The notes under the pieces: model-generated
What the model saw: only the letters and a program-made list of their open reading frames with translations
Database searches by the model: none
Told to the model about the DNA's origin: nothing
From: Pseudomonas asuensis
GTDB lineage: Bacteria; Pseudomonadota; Gammaproteobacteria; Pseudomonadales; Pseudomonadaceae
Assembly (NCBI RefSeq): GCF_014646755.1
Contig: NZ_BMNW01000003.1
Location: forward strand, 434,001 to 498,000
DNA: 64,000 nucleotides
Direction of reading: 5' to 3'
In this document: one piece after another, positions 1-9,198 of the stretch
Layout of the letters: each line of letters starts with the position of its first letter
How positions within the stretch are numbered: the stretch's first letter is position 1
Made by a program: the position numbers and the translations under genes

Positions 1-2685
1 GGGCATGGCATCCCGTGCATTCACAACCATGTTCAAGATCGCCAGTTCAAGCTGGTTGGAGTCGCCTTGCGCTATCCAGAGGCCCGGCTGAAGGTCCATG
101 ACCAGCTCGACAGTGCCACCCAAGGTGCTATGCAGCAGCTCTTTCATCCCCAGGAGCATTGTATTGAGGTCGACCGGGCGTGCGTTTAAGCGCTGCTTGC
201 GTGAAAAAGCCAGAAGCTGTGTGGTCAGTTTGGCGCCTCGATCAGCGGCCTGCTGGGCATTCTTCAGCAGATGGCTGGTACGCTCATCAGTAGCCCGTAG
301 CGCCATGAGATCCAGTGATGCGATGACAACAGCCAGCAAATTGTTGAAGTCATGCGCCACGCCGGCGGTCAGTTGACCAATTGCATCCATCTTTCGAGAT
401 TGGGCCAGTTGTTCTTCGGCTTCGCGACGCAGTTGCGCAAGCTCAAGGCTGGCTTGAACCCGGGCTTTGAGCTCCCGAGCGGAGAACGGTTTGACAAGGT
501 AGTCATCTGCACCGGATTCCAATCCATCCACACTGGCTTCTTCGCCTGCACGTGCTGAAAGCATGATAATCGGCAGTGTTTTGAGCAGAGGGTCCTCACG
601 TAGCTGACGTACTAAGCCAAACCCATCCAGAATAGGCATCATTACATCGGTTAGTAACAGGTCTGCTCCGTGCTGTCTTACCACGTCAAGCGCGATGGCT
701 CCATCGGCGACCGCTATGATGTCGTGATCAGGCTCAAGCAGGCGCTGGATATACGCACGCATATCAGCATTATCGTCGGCCAGTACGATGCGGGCCCGCC
801 GTTTCGTGGAGTGTTTAGCTGCAACCGTTACCGCCTGGGCTGTGGATGACTCCAATGGGTAAGCTTGGGTGTCATCCGCCAACCAGCGTAAGGCTTCCTC
901 TACAAACGGGGCGGCTCCTGGACCTTCGTCATAATCGGATGAGACGTCATGAATGGACTCATCTGGAAGATGTTGGCTACCGAAGGGAATTTTAAGCGTA
1001 AATACCGTCCCCTGATCTGGCAGGCTGTTTACTGATACCGAGCCGCCATGCAGCATTACAAGTTCGTTCACCAGTGCCAGGCCAATGCCTGAGCCCTCAT
1101 AGGATCGGCTCTTTGTACCTTCGATTCGGTGAAAGCGCTCAAAGAGACGGGGCAGGTGCTCGGCTGCAATGCCAACGCCTGTATCCGCTACCGTGAGCTG
1201 GGCATGGTTCTCGTTTGAGCTCAACTCAAGGCGAATCTGGCCGGTAAATGTAAATTTAAATGCATTGGAGAGCAGGTTGAGTACAACCTTTTCCCACATT
1301 TCCCGATCGACAAAGACAGGCTCTGGTAAAGGAGGGCAGATGACCTCAAAGCGAAGGCCTGCCCGTTCGATAGCTGAGCGAAAACTGCTTGCAAGGTCTG
1401 TTGTGAAGGATGCCAGATTCGTAGGGATAAAGCGTGCTTTAGAGCGGCCTGCTTCAACCCGTGAAAAATCAAGCAGTGTGTTGACCAAGCGTAACAGGCG
1501 CAGGGCGTTACGGTGCGCTACTGTCAATTCATCCCGAACCTCAGGGGGCAGGGTCGGCTTGCCAAGCAGATCCTCAAGAGGGCCCAGCATAAGCGTTAGC
1601 GGTGTTCTGAACTCATGGGATACATTGGAGAAGAACTGCGTTTTAGCCCGGTCTAGCTCGGCTAGCATCTCGGCCCGCTGTTGTGCTTGCTCATAAGCAC
1701 GCGCATTACGCAGCGCCATTGAGATCTGGCCCGCCACCAGTGTAATGAATGTTCTATAGGCCTCATCCAGTGCACGGCTGGGGCTGATGCCCAAAACCAG
1801 AACGCCTAATGGCTCGGCATCACTTTCACCAGCAATTGGAATGACCTGTGCGCAATCGACCAGGTCCTGCCAGAGCCCCCCGTGCAGTCCTAATGTTTTG
1901 GATAGTCCTGTAAGGGTTTGGGGTTGTCCGGCCAGGGCTTGCGTGAGTGGCCAAGGCTGATTGGCAGCGTCATAAGCTATCGGTAGGGTCGACGGGGCAT
2001 GGATACTGTCAGGAGCGATCGACGTGGCGGCAGCCAGATTCAGAGTTTCTTCAGGGCCTCTTAAATAGAGCAGGGCGAAAGGCAGGTCCAGCAGGTCACT
2101 TGCCAGGGCTTTTCCAACCTCTTCGCTGGTGGTTTCAACACTCCGAATCTCGCCAGCCTGTGTTGAAAGATCACTTAGCAGCTTGAGCCGACGCTCGCCC
2201 ACAACCTGTACAGTCACCTCGCTGCACACGGCCAGCATGCCGACAATAATCCCTTCGTCATTTTCAGCAGGCGCATGGGAGACGCTGAAGTAAGCCTCCT
2301 CCCGATAGCCCGATCTGTCCATCAGTAGGGGGAGGGCTGCAGTCCAGTTGGCCTGCCCGGTTTCCATGACTCGCTCGATCATGGGGCCAAGAGTGTCCCA
2401 GTTTTCCGCCATGGTGATACGGATATCATCACCGAGCGCCTGGGGGTGCTTGTCGCCGATCAGCTTGGCATAAGCATCGTTATAGATCTGAGTAAATTCA
2501 GGCCCCCAGGTAAGGATCATGGGGTACTGGGAGGAAAGAAGTGTACGGACCGTCGAGCGAAGACTTTGCGGCCAGGCGGAGACAGGGCCTAACGGCGTCT
2601 TTGACCAGTCAAGGTCTCTTGCCAGGGCACGTATCTCGCCGGGGCCGCGAAAAAAATTAAGAGCAAATGCGTTGTGTAAAGTCAT
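1..2685 (-). CDS. Hybrid sensor histidine kinase with two kinase cores (3' end outside window)
   Basis: The gene runs off the left edge, so only the first 895 codons are visible. Reading from the ATG at 2685, an N-terminal PAS-like domain (residues about 20-140) and a GAF-like region (about 170-310) are followed by a first HisKA with the H-box SHEFRTPL near residue 355 and an ATPase domain with N, G1 and G2 boxes. A receiver domain follows (LADDN near 633, phospho-acceptor in LLLTDVMMP near 680, conserved Lys in LVKPF), then a second HisKA (GGVAHDFNN near 776). The edge falls inside the N-box LNMVVNARDAMP of the second ATPase domain. There are no membrane segments, so it is probably cytoplasmic. 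The second half closely resembles the kinase core of the gene at 6006-9068. The Shine-Dalgarno sequence is weak and the start is the least certain part. The signal is unknown. Confidence 0.9.
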   Translation of the reverse strand, partial: MTLHNAFALNFFRGPGEIRALARDLDWSKTPLGPVSAWPQSLRSTVRTLLSSQYPMILTWGPEFTQIYNDAYAKLIGDKHPQALGDDIRITMAENWDTLGPMIERVMETGQANWTAALPLLMDRSGYREEAYFSVSHAPAENDEGIIVGMLAVCSEVTVQVVGERRLKLLSDLSTQAGEIRSVETTSEEVGKALASDLLDLPFALLYLRGPEETLNLAAATSIAPDSIHAPSTLPIAYDAANQPWPLTQALAGQPQTLTGLSKTLGLHGGLWQDLVDCAQVIPIAGESDAEPLGVLVLGISPSRALDEAYRTFITLVAGQISMALRNARAYEQAQQRAEMLAELDRAKTQFFSNVSHEFRTPLTLMLGPLEDLLGKPTLPPEVRDELTVAHRNALRLLRLVNTLLDFSRVEAGRSKARFIPTNLASFTTDLASSFRSAIERAGLRFEVICPPLPEPVFVDREMWEKVVLNLLSNAFKFTFTGQIRLELSSNENHAQLTVADTGVGIAAEHLPRLFERFHRIEGTKSRSYEGSGIGLALVNELVMLHGGSVSVNSLPDQGTVFTLKIPFGSQHLPDESIHDVSSDYDEGPGAAPFVEEALRWLADDTQAYPLESSTAQAVTVAAKHSTKRRARIVLADDNADMRAYIQRLLEPDHDIIAVADGAIALDVVRQHGADLLLTDVMMPILDGFGLVRQLREDPLLKTLPIIMLSARAGEEASVDGLESGADDYLVKPFSARELKARVQASLELAQLRREAEEQLAQSRKMDAIGQLTAGVAHDFNNLLAVVIASLDLMALRATDERTSHLLKNAQQAADRGAKLTTQLLAFSRKQRLNARPVDLNTMLLGMKELLHSTLGGTVELVMDLQPGLWIAQGDSNQLELAILNMVVNARDAMP

Positions 2686-2783
2686 GGGACAGGCTAACAG
2701 GAGGCACCCAGACTATCTGGGACACAAAGTGTATTAAGTCCATGCTTCGCAGTCGAACTCAACTGCCAACTGATAGCAGCGTC

Positions 2784-3332
2784 TTATTTATCGATAGGCA
2801 TCCAGCCTAAACGCTGTTCGATAACCGTTCTATAGGGTGTTCTGATCTCAAGCGGAAGCTGCCTGACATAGTCACAGGCGTGGTCACGGACTCCGCCTTC
2901 AAGCCCCTCAAGATAGGCGATGGCTTCATCAGCCGAGGGCATACGACCTTCCTCGTCCTTCGACTTGGGCGGTAATGCCGTCCAGACAACAGCATCCAGC
3001 TCCTTACTGGCCGCCCACTCCTTGATGCGCTCTCCATAAGGCCCTTCGTACTCACCTGGAATAGTGCCGACATACTCAGGGCGTTCACGGTTGATTTGCT
3101 CCCGATCTCGCAGCAGTTCACGTGCGGTATCTAAATCTTCAACATTCAAGAGGGCCCAGAAGGTAGGGCTATCCGGTGCACTGGAGGACAGGGCAACTGC
3201 TAGCTCTCCACCATCGCAGGTGCGGCAAAGTTCTACTGGCAGTAAGGGACCGTCATTCATCCAGGCAGAAGACAGCGGAAGAGGGCCGGGCTTCCAGATC
3301 AGGGAGCCCCAGGCAAGACAGGCAATACGCAT
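2784..3332 (-). CDS. Gamma-glutamylcyclotransferase-like hypothetical protein
   Basis: This is a 182-residue soluble protein without a signal peptide. The N-terminal motif AWGSLIWKPG resembles the substrate-loop motif of gamma-glutamylcyclotransferase-fold (ChaC/AIG2-like) proteins, and acidic residues around REQINRERPEY could supply the catalytic glutamate. The rest contains several Trp-rich segments and no other recognisable domain. It lies 99 bases upstream of the hybrid kinase start on the same strand and may be transcribed with it. Fold assignment rests on the short motif only, and the substrate is unknown. Confidence 0.6.
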   Translation of the reverse strand: MRIACLAWGSLIWKPGPLPLSSAWMNDGPLLPVELCRTCDGGELAVALSSSAPDSPTFWALLNVEDLDTARELLRDREQINRERPEYVGTIPGEYEGPYGERIKEWAASKELDAVVWTALPPKSKDEEGRMPSADEAIAYLEGLEGGVRDHACDYVRQLPLEIRTPYRTVIEQRLGWMPIDK

Positions 3333-3493
3333 GCTGAATACTCGCGGTTGGAATCAAAAAATGGATTTGGGTTAGGCCGACAACATACAGGTTTGAATGT
3401 AAAAACCCGTTTCGGTTCAGCACGATCGATCAGGGGCAGTAATATTGACGATCCGATAGAATGGGGCCGCTTTGAACTTCGCTGAGTAATGGA

Positions 3494-3712
3494 ATGAACG
3501 ACTCCAAAACCAAAGTACGCCCCTTAACCTGGATCGGCCTGGTGCTGTTCGTAGGTGGAGTAATAGGTCTGGTGACTGCTCTAGTGCCCTTGATCGGTCC
3601 TGAAAGAGCGCCTCGTGACGCTGGGCACCTGACGCCTCTGGTGGTATCAGCAATTGTCCAGTTTATTGGGTATGTCTTGCTTAATCGCAATCGCTTCCGT
3701 GGCCGTCGATAA
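3494..3712 (+). CDS. Small two-helix membrane protein
   Basis: A 72-residue protein with two predicted transmembrane helices, roughly residues 11-33 and 46-63, separated by a short polar loop (GPERAPRDAGH) and ending in a basic tail RNRFRGRR. No family was recognised. It is transcribed away from the gene at 2784-3332. The ribosome binding site is weak. A 107-codon frame on the other strand overlaps it, but that frame is rich in Arg and Ser and lacks domain structure, so this strand is preferred. Confidence 0.5.
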   Translation: MNDSKTKVRPLTWIGLVLFVGGVIGLVTALVPLIGPERAPRDAGHLTPLVVSAIVQFIGYVLLNRNRFRGRR

Positions 3713-3962
3713 GCAGCCGCTGATGCTCTCGTGAGGCAGCTCCGCTGTCTCATCTATTCCCTTATCCATATCCTGCCAGCTCTTAAGCTTGAGTCCTAAC
3801 TGCTGCGAACGAAATCACAGAAAGCGAGTCGGAAGGAAGCGTTACGACTTGGTTGCAGTCCTTTGAGTATGACCAAACCTTGAGCGTAGCGATATCAATC
3901 AGGGGTTCGGTGTAGGCACATGCAGCAATGGGTGCTGCCGGGCTGGAAAAGGATGAAGATTC

Positions 3963-4289
3963 ATGCGCAAGACAATGGTGATGCTTTCCTTGGCGTTGTT
4001 GGCGGCTTGTACCCAGGGGTACAAGGGTGAACAGGCACCCCAGGATGTTCAGATCCAGCGGTATATGACCGAGCAGCAGCTGATAAGCTCGATGGGTAAG
4101 CCTGATCATGTGCAGAAGGAAGGTTCGCTGACCGTCCTTGTTTACAAGGCCCGGTTGCTTAGTATGTCGGCAGATCGCTCAGACTATTCCTTTATCTTCG
4201 ACGGCGGGCACTTGGTTGAATATACGCCGGGACGGGTCAAGGTACAGACCCATAATGGTACGCCAAAGATTACAGTCGAACCTGCCTGA
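3963..4289 (+). CDS. Small outer-membrane-type lipoprotein (SmpA/OmlA-like)
   Basis: The 108-residue product starts with a lipoprotein signal: two basic residues, a hydrophobic core and the lipobox LLAAC, with the lipidated Cys at about residue 16. The mature part contains the pattern QLISSMGKPDHV...GSLTVLVYK, typical of the small alpha/beta SmpA/OmlA (BamE-like) fold found in many periplasmic lipoproteins. An AGGATG ribosome binding site lies 7 bases before the ATG. It is convergent with sstT, with an 11-bp inverted repeat (4321-4355) between them. It is not BamE itself, because the length, neighbours and key motifs differ. Its function is unknown. Confidence 0.7.
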   Translation: MRKTMVMLSLALLAACTQGYKGEQAPQDVQIQRYMTEQQLISSMGKPDHVQKEGSLTVLVYKARLLSMSADRSDYSFIFDGGHLVEYTPGRVKVQTHNGTPKITVEPA

Positions 4290-4320
4290 GCTTGAGAGCG
4301 TGCAGTATTGAAGGGTTATG

Positions 4321-4355
4321 GCAGCGGAAAGATGATGCTTCTACCTTTCCGCTGC
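4321..4355. terminator. Hairpin between convergent genes
   Basis: Inverted repeat GCAGCGGAAAG (4321-4331) and CTTTCCGCTGC (4345-4355) with a 13-base loop, just past the stop codons of the lipoprotein gene and sstT. There is no clear T-run on either strand, so it could be a weak bidirectional terminator or an mRNA 3' stabiliser. Confidence 0.45.
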
Positions 4356-4362
4356 ACGAAGA

Positions 4363-5577
4363 TCAGGCTTCTTTAGCCTGACAGGCCGCTGCCGTGAAGA
4401 TGACGTCAGTGGAGGAGTTCAGCGCGGTTTCTGCCGAATCCTGAACCACGCCGATGATAAAGCCCACCGCCACAACCTGCATGGCGATTTCGCTAGGTAT
4501 CCCGAACAGGCTGCAAGCCAGAGGGATCAATAGCAGCGAGCCGCCCGCTACCCCAGATGCACCACACGCACATACCGCTGCCACAATGCTGAGCAGAATG
4601 GCGGTTGGAATATCGACGGCAATACCCATGGTTTCTACTGCGGCTAATGTCAGCACCGTGATGGTAATGGCTGCTCCGCCCATATTGATGGTCGCGCCCA
4701 GCGGAATCGATACCGAGTAAGTATCCTCATGCAAGCCCAAGCGTTCGCACAGTGCCAGATTGACGGGCACATTGGCTGCAGAGCTACGCGTGAAAAAGGC
4801 CGTAATACCGCTTTCTTTCAAGCAGGTCAGTACTAATGGATACGGGTTACGCCGGATTTTCCAATAAACGATGAGCGGGTTAACGACGAGGGCTACCAAC
4901 AGCATGCAGCCAACCAGTACGGCCAGAAGGTGCAAGTAACTCACCAGGGCATCAAACCCGGACGTAGCCAGCGTTGAGGCTACCAGACCAAAAATGCCCA
5001 GTGGCGCAAAGCGAATCACGAAACGGACGATATTCGAAACGCCATCTGCCAAATCACTAAACAGCGTTCGGGTCGTCTCGCTGGTATGGCGGAACGTAAT
5101 GCCCAGTCCAATGGCCCATGCCAGGATACCCATGAAGTTGGCGTTGATGAGGGCGTTGATGGGGTTGTCCACGATACTTAGCAGCAGGGTTTGCAATACG
5201 CTGCTGATTCCTTCTGGTGGGCTGACATCACTGGTATGGGCGACAAGTGTCAAGGTGGAGGGGAAGAGAAAGCTGGCCAGCACTGCAATTATCGAAGCGG
5301 ATAATGTCCCGATTACATAAAGCCACAGGATGGGCTTTATGTGAGTTGGCTGTCCTTGCTTATGATTGGCAATAGAGGACGCTACCAGAACGAATACCAG
5401 GATCGGCGCAACCGCTTTCAAGGCCGTGACAAACACAGAACCAATGAAACCTGTGGCTTGAGCGGCAGAGGGCGCCACGAGCGCGAGCACAATGCCGGCG
5501 ATCAGTCCAATGAGAATCTGCATCACCAGACTGGAGCGCATCAGCCAGTTCAGGAGAGGGTTTGAAGCTTGGGTCAT
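4363..5577 (-). CDS. sstT: Serine/threonine:Na+ symporter SstT
   Basis: A 404-residue inner-membrane protein of the dicarboxylate/amino acid:cation symporter family that imports serine and threonine with sodium. The pattern [21 protein letters not shown] at the N-terminus, the [24 protein letters not shown] segment and the late [21 protein letters not shown] segment are characteristic of SstT. Eight or more hydrophobic helices plus two re-entrant Ser-rich loops are visible. The start was placed at the ATG at 5577 because this gives the family length; an upstream TTG at 5622 would add 15 residues that do not resemble SstT. It is monocistronic by context. Confidence 0.93.
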   Translation of the reverse strand: MTQASNPLLNWLMRSSLVMQILIGLIAGIVLALVAPSAAQATGFIGSVFVTALKAVAPILVFVLVASSIANHKQGQPTHIKPILWLYVIGTLSASIIAVLASFLFPSTLTLVAHTSDVSPPEGISSVLQTLLLSIVDNPINALINANFMGILAWAIGLGITFRHTSETTRTLFSDLADGVSNIVRFVIRFAPLGIFGLVASTLATSGFDALVSYLHLLAVLVGCMLLVALVVNPLIVYWKIRRNPYPLVLTCLKESGITAFFTRSSAANVPVNLALCERLGLHEDTYSVSIPLGATINMGGAAITITVLTLAAVETMGIAVDIPTAILLSIVAAVCACGASGVAGGSLLLIPLACSLFGIPSEIAMQVVAVGFIIGVVQDSAETALNSSTDVIFTAAACQAKEA

Positions 5578-6005
5578 GGCAGGTATCAACTTATAAGGAA
5601 GCGGGTCGTCGTATGGCAACAAAGGGATTCGTGCGGCCCCTTCACGCTGGATGAATCAACGCCGTACACAGTCAATGTGTCCCGCTAAAGGTTCGTTTTC
5701 ATGCACGCAATTGAGCGAAGCGGCGGATTTTAAAGGTATTTACCCGCTTTTGGACACAAAAAGCGCAAGGCCGACGTTTGGTAGCGTGTGCGGGCTAATG
5801 GATTTGTAGCCTATGGCAGTCGTCTGTGACGCGCAATTACCGGCGTGAGGCTGGTTGATTCGCTGAAATAGATGCGTCTGTACTGATACCCCATCGCATG
5901 ATGTTTTATTTCACAGCTCCTCCAGTAGGTCGAGTAATTCGAGCCTATCGACTTACATCCGGTAAGCCTGGACTGCTCAGCAGCGGCCAAGTCGACCTGC
6001 AATAG
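5578..6005. other. Intergenic region upstream of sstT
   Basis: About 430 bases hold the sstT promoter region and the 3' flank of the hybrid kinase gene. A 63-codon frame on the minus strand (5811-6002) has no ribosome binding site or recognisable composition and is not called. I see no convincing RNA gene or repeat here. Confidence 0.5.
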
Positions 6006-9000
6006 TCAGTCCGGAGGCTTGATAATGTCCTGAATCTTGCTAGCCAATGCATCCACGTTGAATGGCTTGGTGATAATTTGCATGTTTTCTCCCAGGTAGC
6101 CCTCTACCTGAGCGCCCTCGGCATACCCTGTTGCAAAGAGAATCTTTAGCTCCGGCCGTATGGTTCTGGCTACATCGGCTAATTGACGGCCGTTCATTCC
6201 AGGTAATCCAACATCAGAAATCATCAAATCAATCTGCTGGTCACTTTGCAGTAGTGGTATAGCCTGTTGCGCATCGATTGCCTCAAGCGAGCTGTAGCCC
6301 AACTCATTCAACACCTCGATAATCAGCGAGCGGACAACAGGCTCGTCTTCGACCACCAGCACCGTTTCCCCCGAGCCCTTAGGCACCTGCCTTGCAGTAT
6401 CAGTGGGGCGTTCATCCAGGGCGCCGCGGTAGCGAGGTAGGTATAGCCTGACGCTGGTGCCTTTGCCTTGTGTGGAGAAAATGCGGACCTGTCCCTTGGA
6501 CTGTTTGGCATAGCCATAGATCATGGATAGCCCAAGCCCGGTTCCCTGACCAATGGGTTTGGTTGTAAAAAAGGGGTCAAAGGCACGCTCTATGACCTCC
6601 TGGCTCATGCCGGTGCCGGTATCGTTTACGCTCAGCACCACGTAGTCACCCGGTGCCAACGTAAGGTGTGGGTCTTCGTTATGTTCGTCAACGTGTGCCG
6701 ACGAGGTGGCAATGGTGATTATGCCGCCAGCCGGCATGGCATCGCGGGCATTGATCACTAGGTTGAGCAGGGCGCTTTCCAGCTGATTGGTATCGGTCAG
6801 CGCTGGCCACAGTCCTGCTACAAGCGTCGTGTTGAGTGTGATTTTTTCGCCTATGGTGCGCCGTAACAGCTCCTCCATCGACGCAACCAGTGTGTTGAGA
6901 TTGACAGGTTTAAGATCAAGGGCCTGTCGCCGCGAAAACGCCAGTAGGCGTTGAGTCAGCGCCGCTGCGCGCTGAGCCGAAGTAACGGCAGCACTCATAT
7001 AGCGGTCCAGATTCTGAGGACGGCCAGACTCGTAACGACGCTGCATCAGATCCAGCGAGCCGATGATTCCAGTCAGCAGGTTATTGAAGTCATGGGCAAT
7101 ACCCCCCGTAAGCTGGCCGACCGCTTCCATTTTCTGGGATTGACGCAGTTGATCTTCAAGCTGACGCTGCTCGGTAATATCCCGGCCAACTGAGTAAATC
7201 AGCCCCTCCTCAGGCACAGCCGTCCATGATGTCAGTCGATAGTTGCCATTCTGATGGAGTAGGCGTACTTCGTAGGAGCGAGCCCGACGCTCCTGGTCGA
7301 TGGTATTCAGTCCATGGGTGATGCGGTCAACATCGTCCGGATGAATCAGGTCAAGGTAATTTCTTCCAAGCAGGTCGCTCTCTGACCAGCCTAGTGTCTT
7401 ATACCAGGCTTCATTCACTGAAACGAAGCGGCCATCCAGCTGACAGACCTTCATCAGATCGTTACTCAAGCGCCAGATTCGATCACGCTCGCGTGTGCGC
7501 AACTCAATTTGTTTTTCAAGCTCTTCACGGGAACGGGATAAAACCTCGCGAGCATTGATGATGTCCTGGATATCAGTTGAAGTACCAAACCAGCCGTCTA
7601 TGGTGCCACGTTCATTACGTACTGGCTGGGCCCGTGCGAGCACCCAGCGATACTGGCCTGAGCAGTGGCGAAGCCGAAATTCTGTCCGATAGAGCTCGCC
7701 ATTGTTGAGACACTGCTGCCAGAGCGCCCAAGTGGTTTCCTGGTCGTCTGGATGAATCAGCTCGGCCCAGCCGTCACCGTCAGTACGCCCGGCCGTTGAG
7801 CCGGTAAATTCGTACCAGCGTTCGTTGAAATAGTAGTGATGACCATCCGGGCGGCTAGCCCATACCATCTGATCGATTGAATTGGTGATGGCCTTAAAGC
7901 GTGCTTCGCTTTCCGCCAGAGCCGCTTCAGCTTGCTTGCGCGCTGTAACATCCAAAAACAAAACAACAAAGCTTTCAGAATCCAGACGTCTTAGCCACGA
8001 CTCGAACCAGCGGCCATTGAGCGCCTGCAGTTGCAACTCGAAATGCACGGGGTCGTTGTGGCGTACGAAGCGCGAATAACTCTCCACCAGCGTGTCATCG
8101 ATATTGGGCAATGCTTCACTAAGCGTACGACCCTCTACCTGATCAAGCGGCAGCCCTGTCAGCTGGCTAAACGCCGGATTGACCTCTATGAAGCGAAAGT
8201 CGACCATGTGGCCGGTTGCATCCAGGATAGGTTCTGCAACAAAGAAGCCCTCTTGCATGCCTTGGGTGAGGCCGCGTAGGCGAGCATCGCTTTCCAGTCG
8301 TGCCTGTTCGGCCAGTTTGCGGTCAGTAATGTCATAGCACACGCCAAAATAGCGCATGCCTTCGCGGGAGTTGACCAGGATTGGCTCACCTCGGCGAGCC
8401 ATCCAGCGCTCCTCACCGTTATCCGGCCTTCGAATACGATACTCGACGTAATCCAGCGCCCCCTCTATAAACTCATGGCTATCGGTAGTGATACGGGCGC
8501 GGTCGTCAGGATGGATAAGCGCAATCAGCTCGTTGGTCTGAAAGGTATCCTGTTCAGGCAGGCCCCAGAGCTGGCACATCTCTCGAGATACGGTCATGCG
8601 TCCCGAGGCTGGGTGTAATTCGAATGTTCCGATTTCTCCAACCTGTTGAGCCAGGCGCAGTCGCTCTGCAGCCAGGCGCTCGGGCGTACGGTCTCGTAGA
8701 ATTTTGGAGTAACCCATGAGCACGCCGTTTCTGCGCAATGCGCTCATCTCGCCACTTGCCCAGAAACGTGTACCGTCGTGCTTGATGTGCCATCGCTCAT
8801 CCTTGGCGCAGCCACACCTGGCAGCCTCCGTCATTTCGACGTTGGGTCGATCATTCGCACAATCTTCTGGTGTGAAGAAAATCGATACAGGCTGGCCAAT
8901 GGCTTCAGCTGCCGTCCACCCCAAGATCTTTTCGGCGCTGGGGTTCCAGTCCACGATGGTTCCAGACAGGTCAGATACGACTATGGCATAGTCGGAGGTA

Positions 9001-9068
9001 TTGGCTAAAACCAGTTGCGCCAGATCGCCAGGACTTAATGCGCTAAGAGATGATCTACCGGATTCCAT
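6006..9068 (-). CDS. Multi-PAS hybrid sensor histidine kinase/response regulator
   Basis: A 1020-residue cytoplasmic sensor kinase. Five PAS domains follow one another (about residues 12-125, 130-255, 262-382, 386-510 and 525-640), each ending in a PAC-like segment with HPDD or related motifs. Then come HisKA ([21 protein letters not shown]), a HATPase with N-box [15 protein letters not shown] and G-boxes DTGTGM and [10 protein letters not shown], and a C-terminal receiver (VVEDEP, phospho-acceptor in [15 protein letters not shown]). No membrane segment is visible. The first PAS domain lacks the Cys-containing LOV motif (NCRFLQ), so it is not a blue-light flavin sensor of that type. The kinase core closely parallels that of the truncated kinase at the left edge. 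No separate response regulator is adjacent and the signal is unknown. Confidence 0.93.
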   Translation of the reverse strand: MESGRSSLSALSPGDLAQLVLANTSDYAIVVSDLSGTIVDWNPSAEKILGWTAAEAIGQPVSIFFTPEDCANDRPNVEMTEAARCGCAKDERWHIKHDGTRFWASGEMSALRRNGVLMGYSKILRDRTPERLAAERLRLAQQVGEIGTFELHPASGRMTVSREMCQLWGLPEQDTFQTNELIALIHPDDRARITTDSHEFIEGALDYVEYRIRRPDNGEERWMARRGEPILVNSREGMRYFGVCYDITDRKLAEQARLESDARLRGLTQGMQEGFFVAEPILDATGHMVDFRFIEVNPAFSQLTGLPLDQVEGRTLSEALPNIDDTLVESYSRFVRHNDPVHFELQLQALNGRWFESWLRRLDSESFVVLFLDVTARKQAEAALAESEARFKAITNSIDQMVWASRPDGHHYYFNERWYEFTGSTAGRTDGDGWAELIHPDDQETTWALWQQCLNNGELYRTEFRLRHCSGQYRWVLARAQPVRNERGTIDGWFGTSTDIQDIINAREVLSRSREELEKQIELRTRERDRIWRLSNDLMKVCQLDGRFVSVNEAWYKTLGWSESDLLGRNYLDLIHPDDVDRITHGLNTIDQERRARSYEVRLLHQNGNYRLTSWTAVPEEGLIYSVGRDITEQRQLEDQLRQSQKMEAVGQLTGGIAHDFNNLLTGIIGSLDLMQRRYESGRPQNLDRYMSAAVTSAQRAAALTQRLLAFSRRQALDLKPVNLNTLVASMEELLRRTIGEKITLNTTLVAGLWPALTDTNQLESALLNLVINARDAMPAGGIITIATSSAHVDEHNEDPHLTLAPGDYVVLSVNDTGTGMSQEVIERAFDPFFTTKPIGQGTGLGLSMIYGYAKQSKGQVRIFSTQGKGTSVRLYLPRYRGALDERPTDTARQVPKGSGETVLVVEDEPVVRSLIIEVLNELGYSSLEAIDAQQAIPLLQSDQQIDLMISDVGLPGMNGRQLADVARTIRPELKILFATGYAEGAQVEGYLGENMQIITKPFNVDALASKIQDIIKPPD

Positions 9069-9198
9069 AAAGAATACTTTTTCTGTCGATTCATGATGTG
9101 ACAGAAAAAGTACGGGTTTATCCCTTTGGCAAGATCAACGCTCTATAAGCCAGCAAATAGTAAAAGGGTTCCTGTCTTATAATGATCGTCAGAACGCT

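Noticed and set aside
3430-3753. 107-codon frame on the minus strand
   Set aside because: Arg/Ser/Pro-rich translation with no domain or membrane pattern; the opposite-strand frame at 3494-3712 has clear membrane helices.
5811-6002. 63-codon frame on the minus strand upstream of sstT
   Set aside because: No ribosome binding site, no hydrophobic or domain pattern, and no sign of conservation that can be judged here.
6006-9068. LOV (blue-light) domain in the multi-PAS kinase
   Set aside because: The photoactive Cys motif of LOV domains is absent from all five PAS domains.
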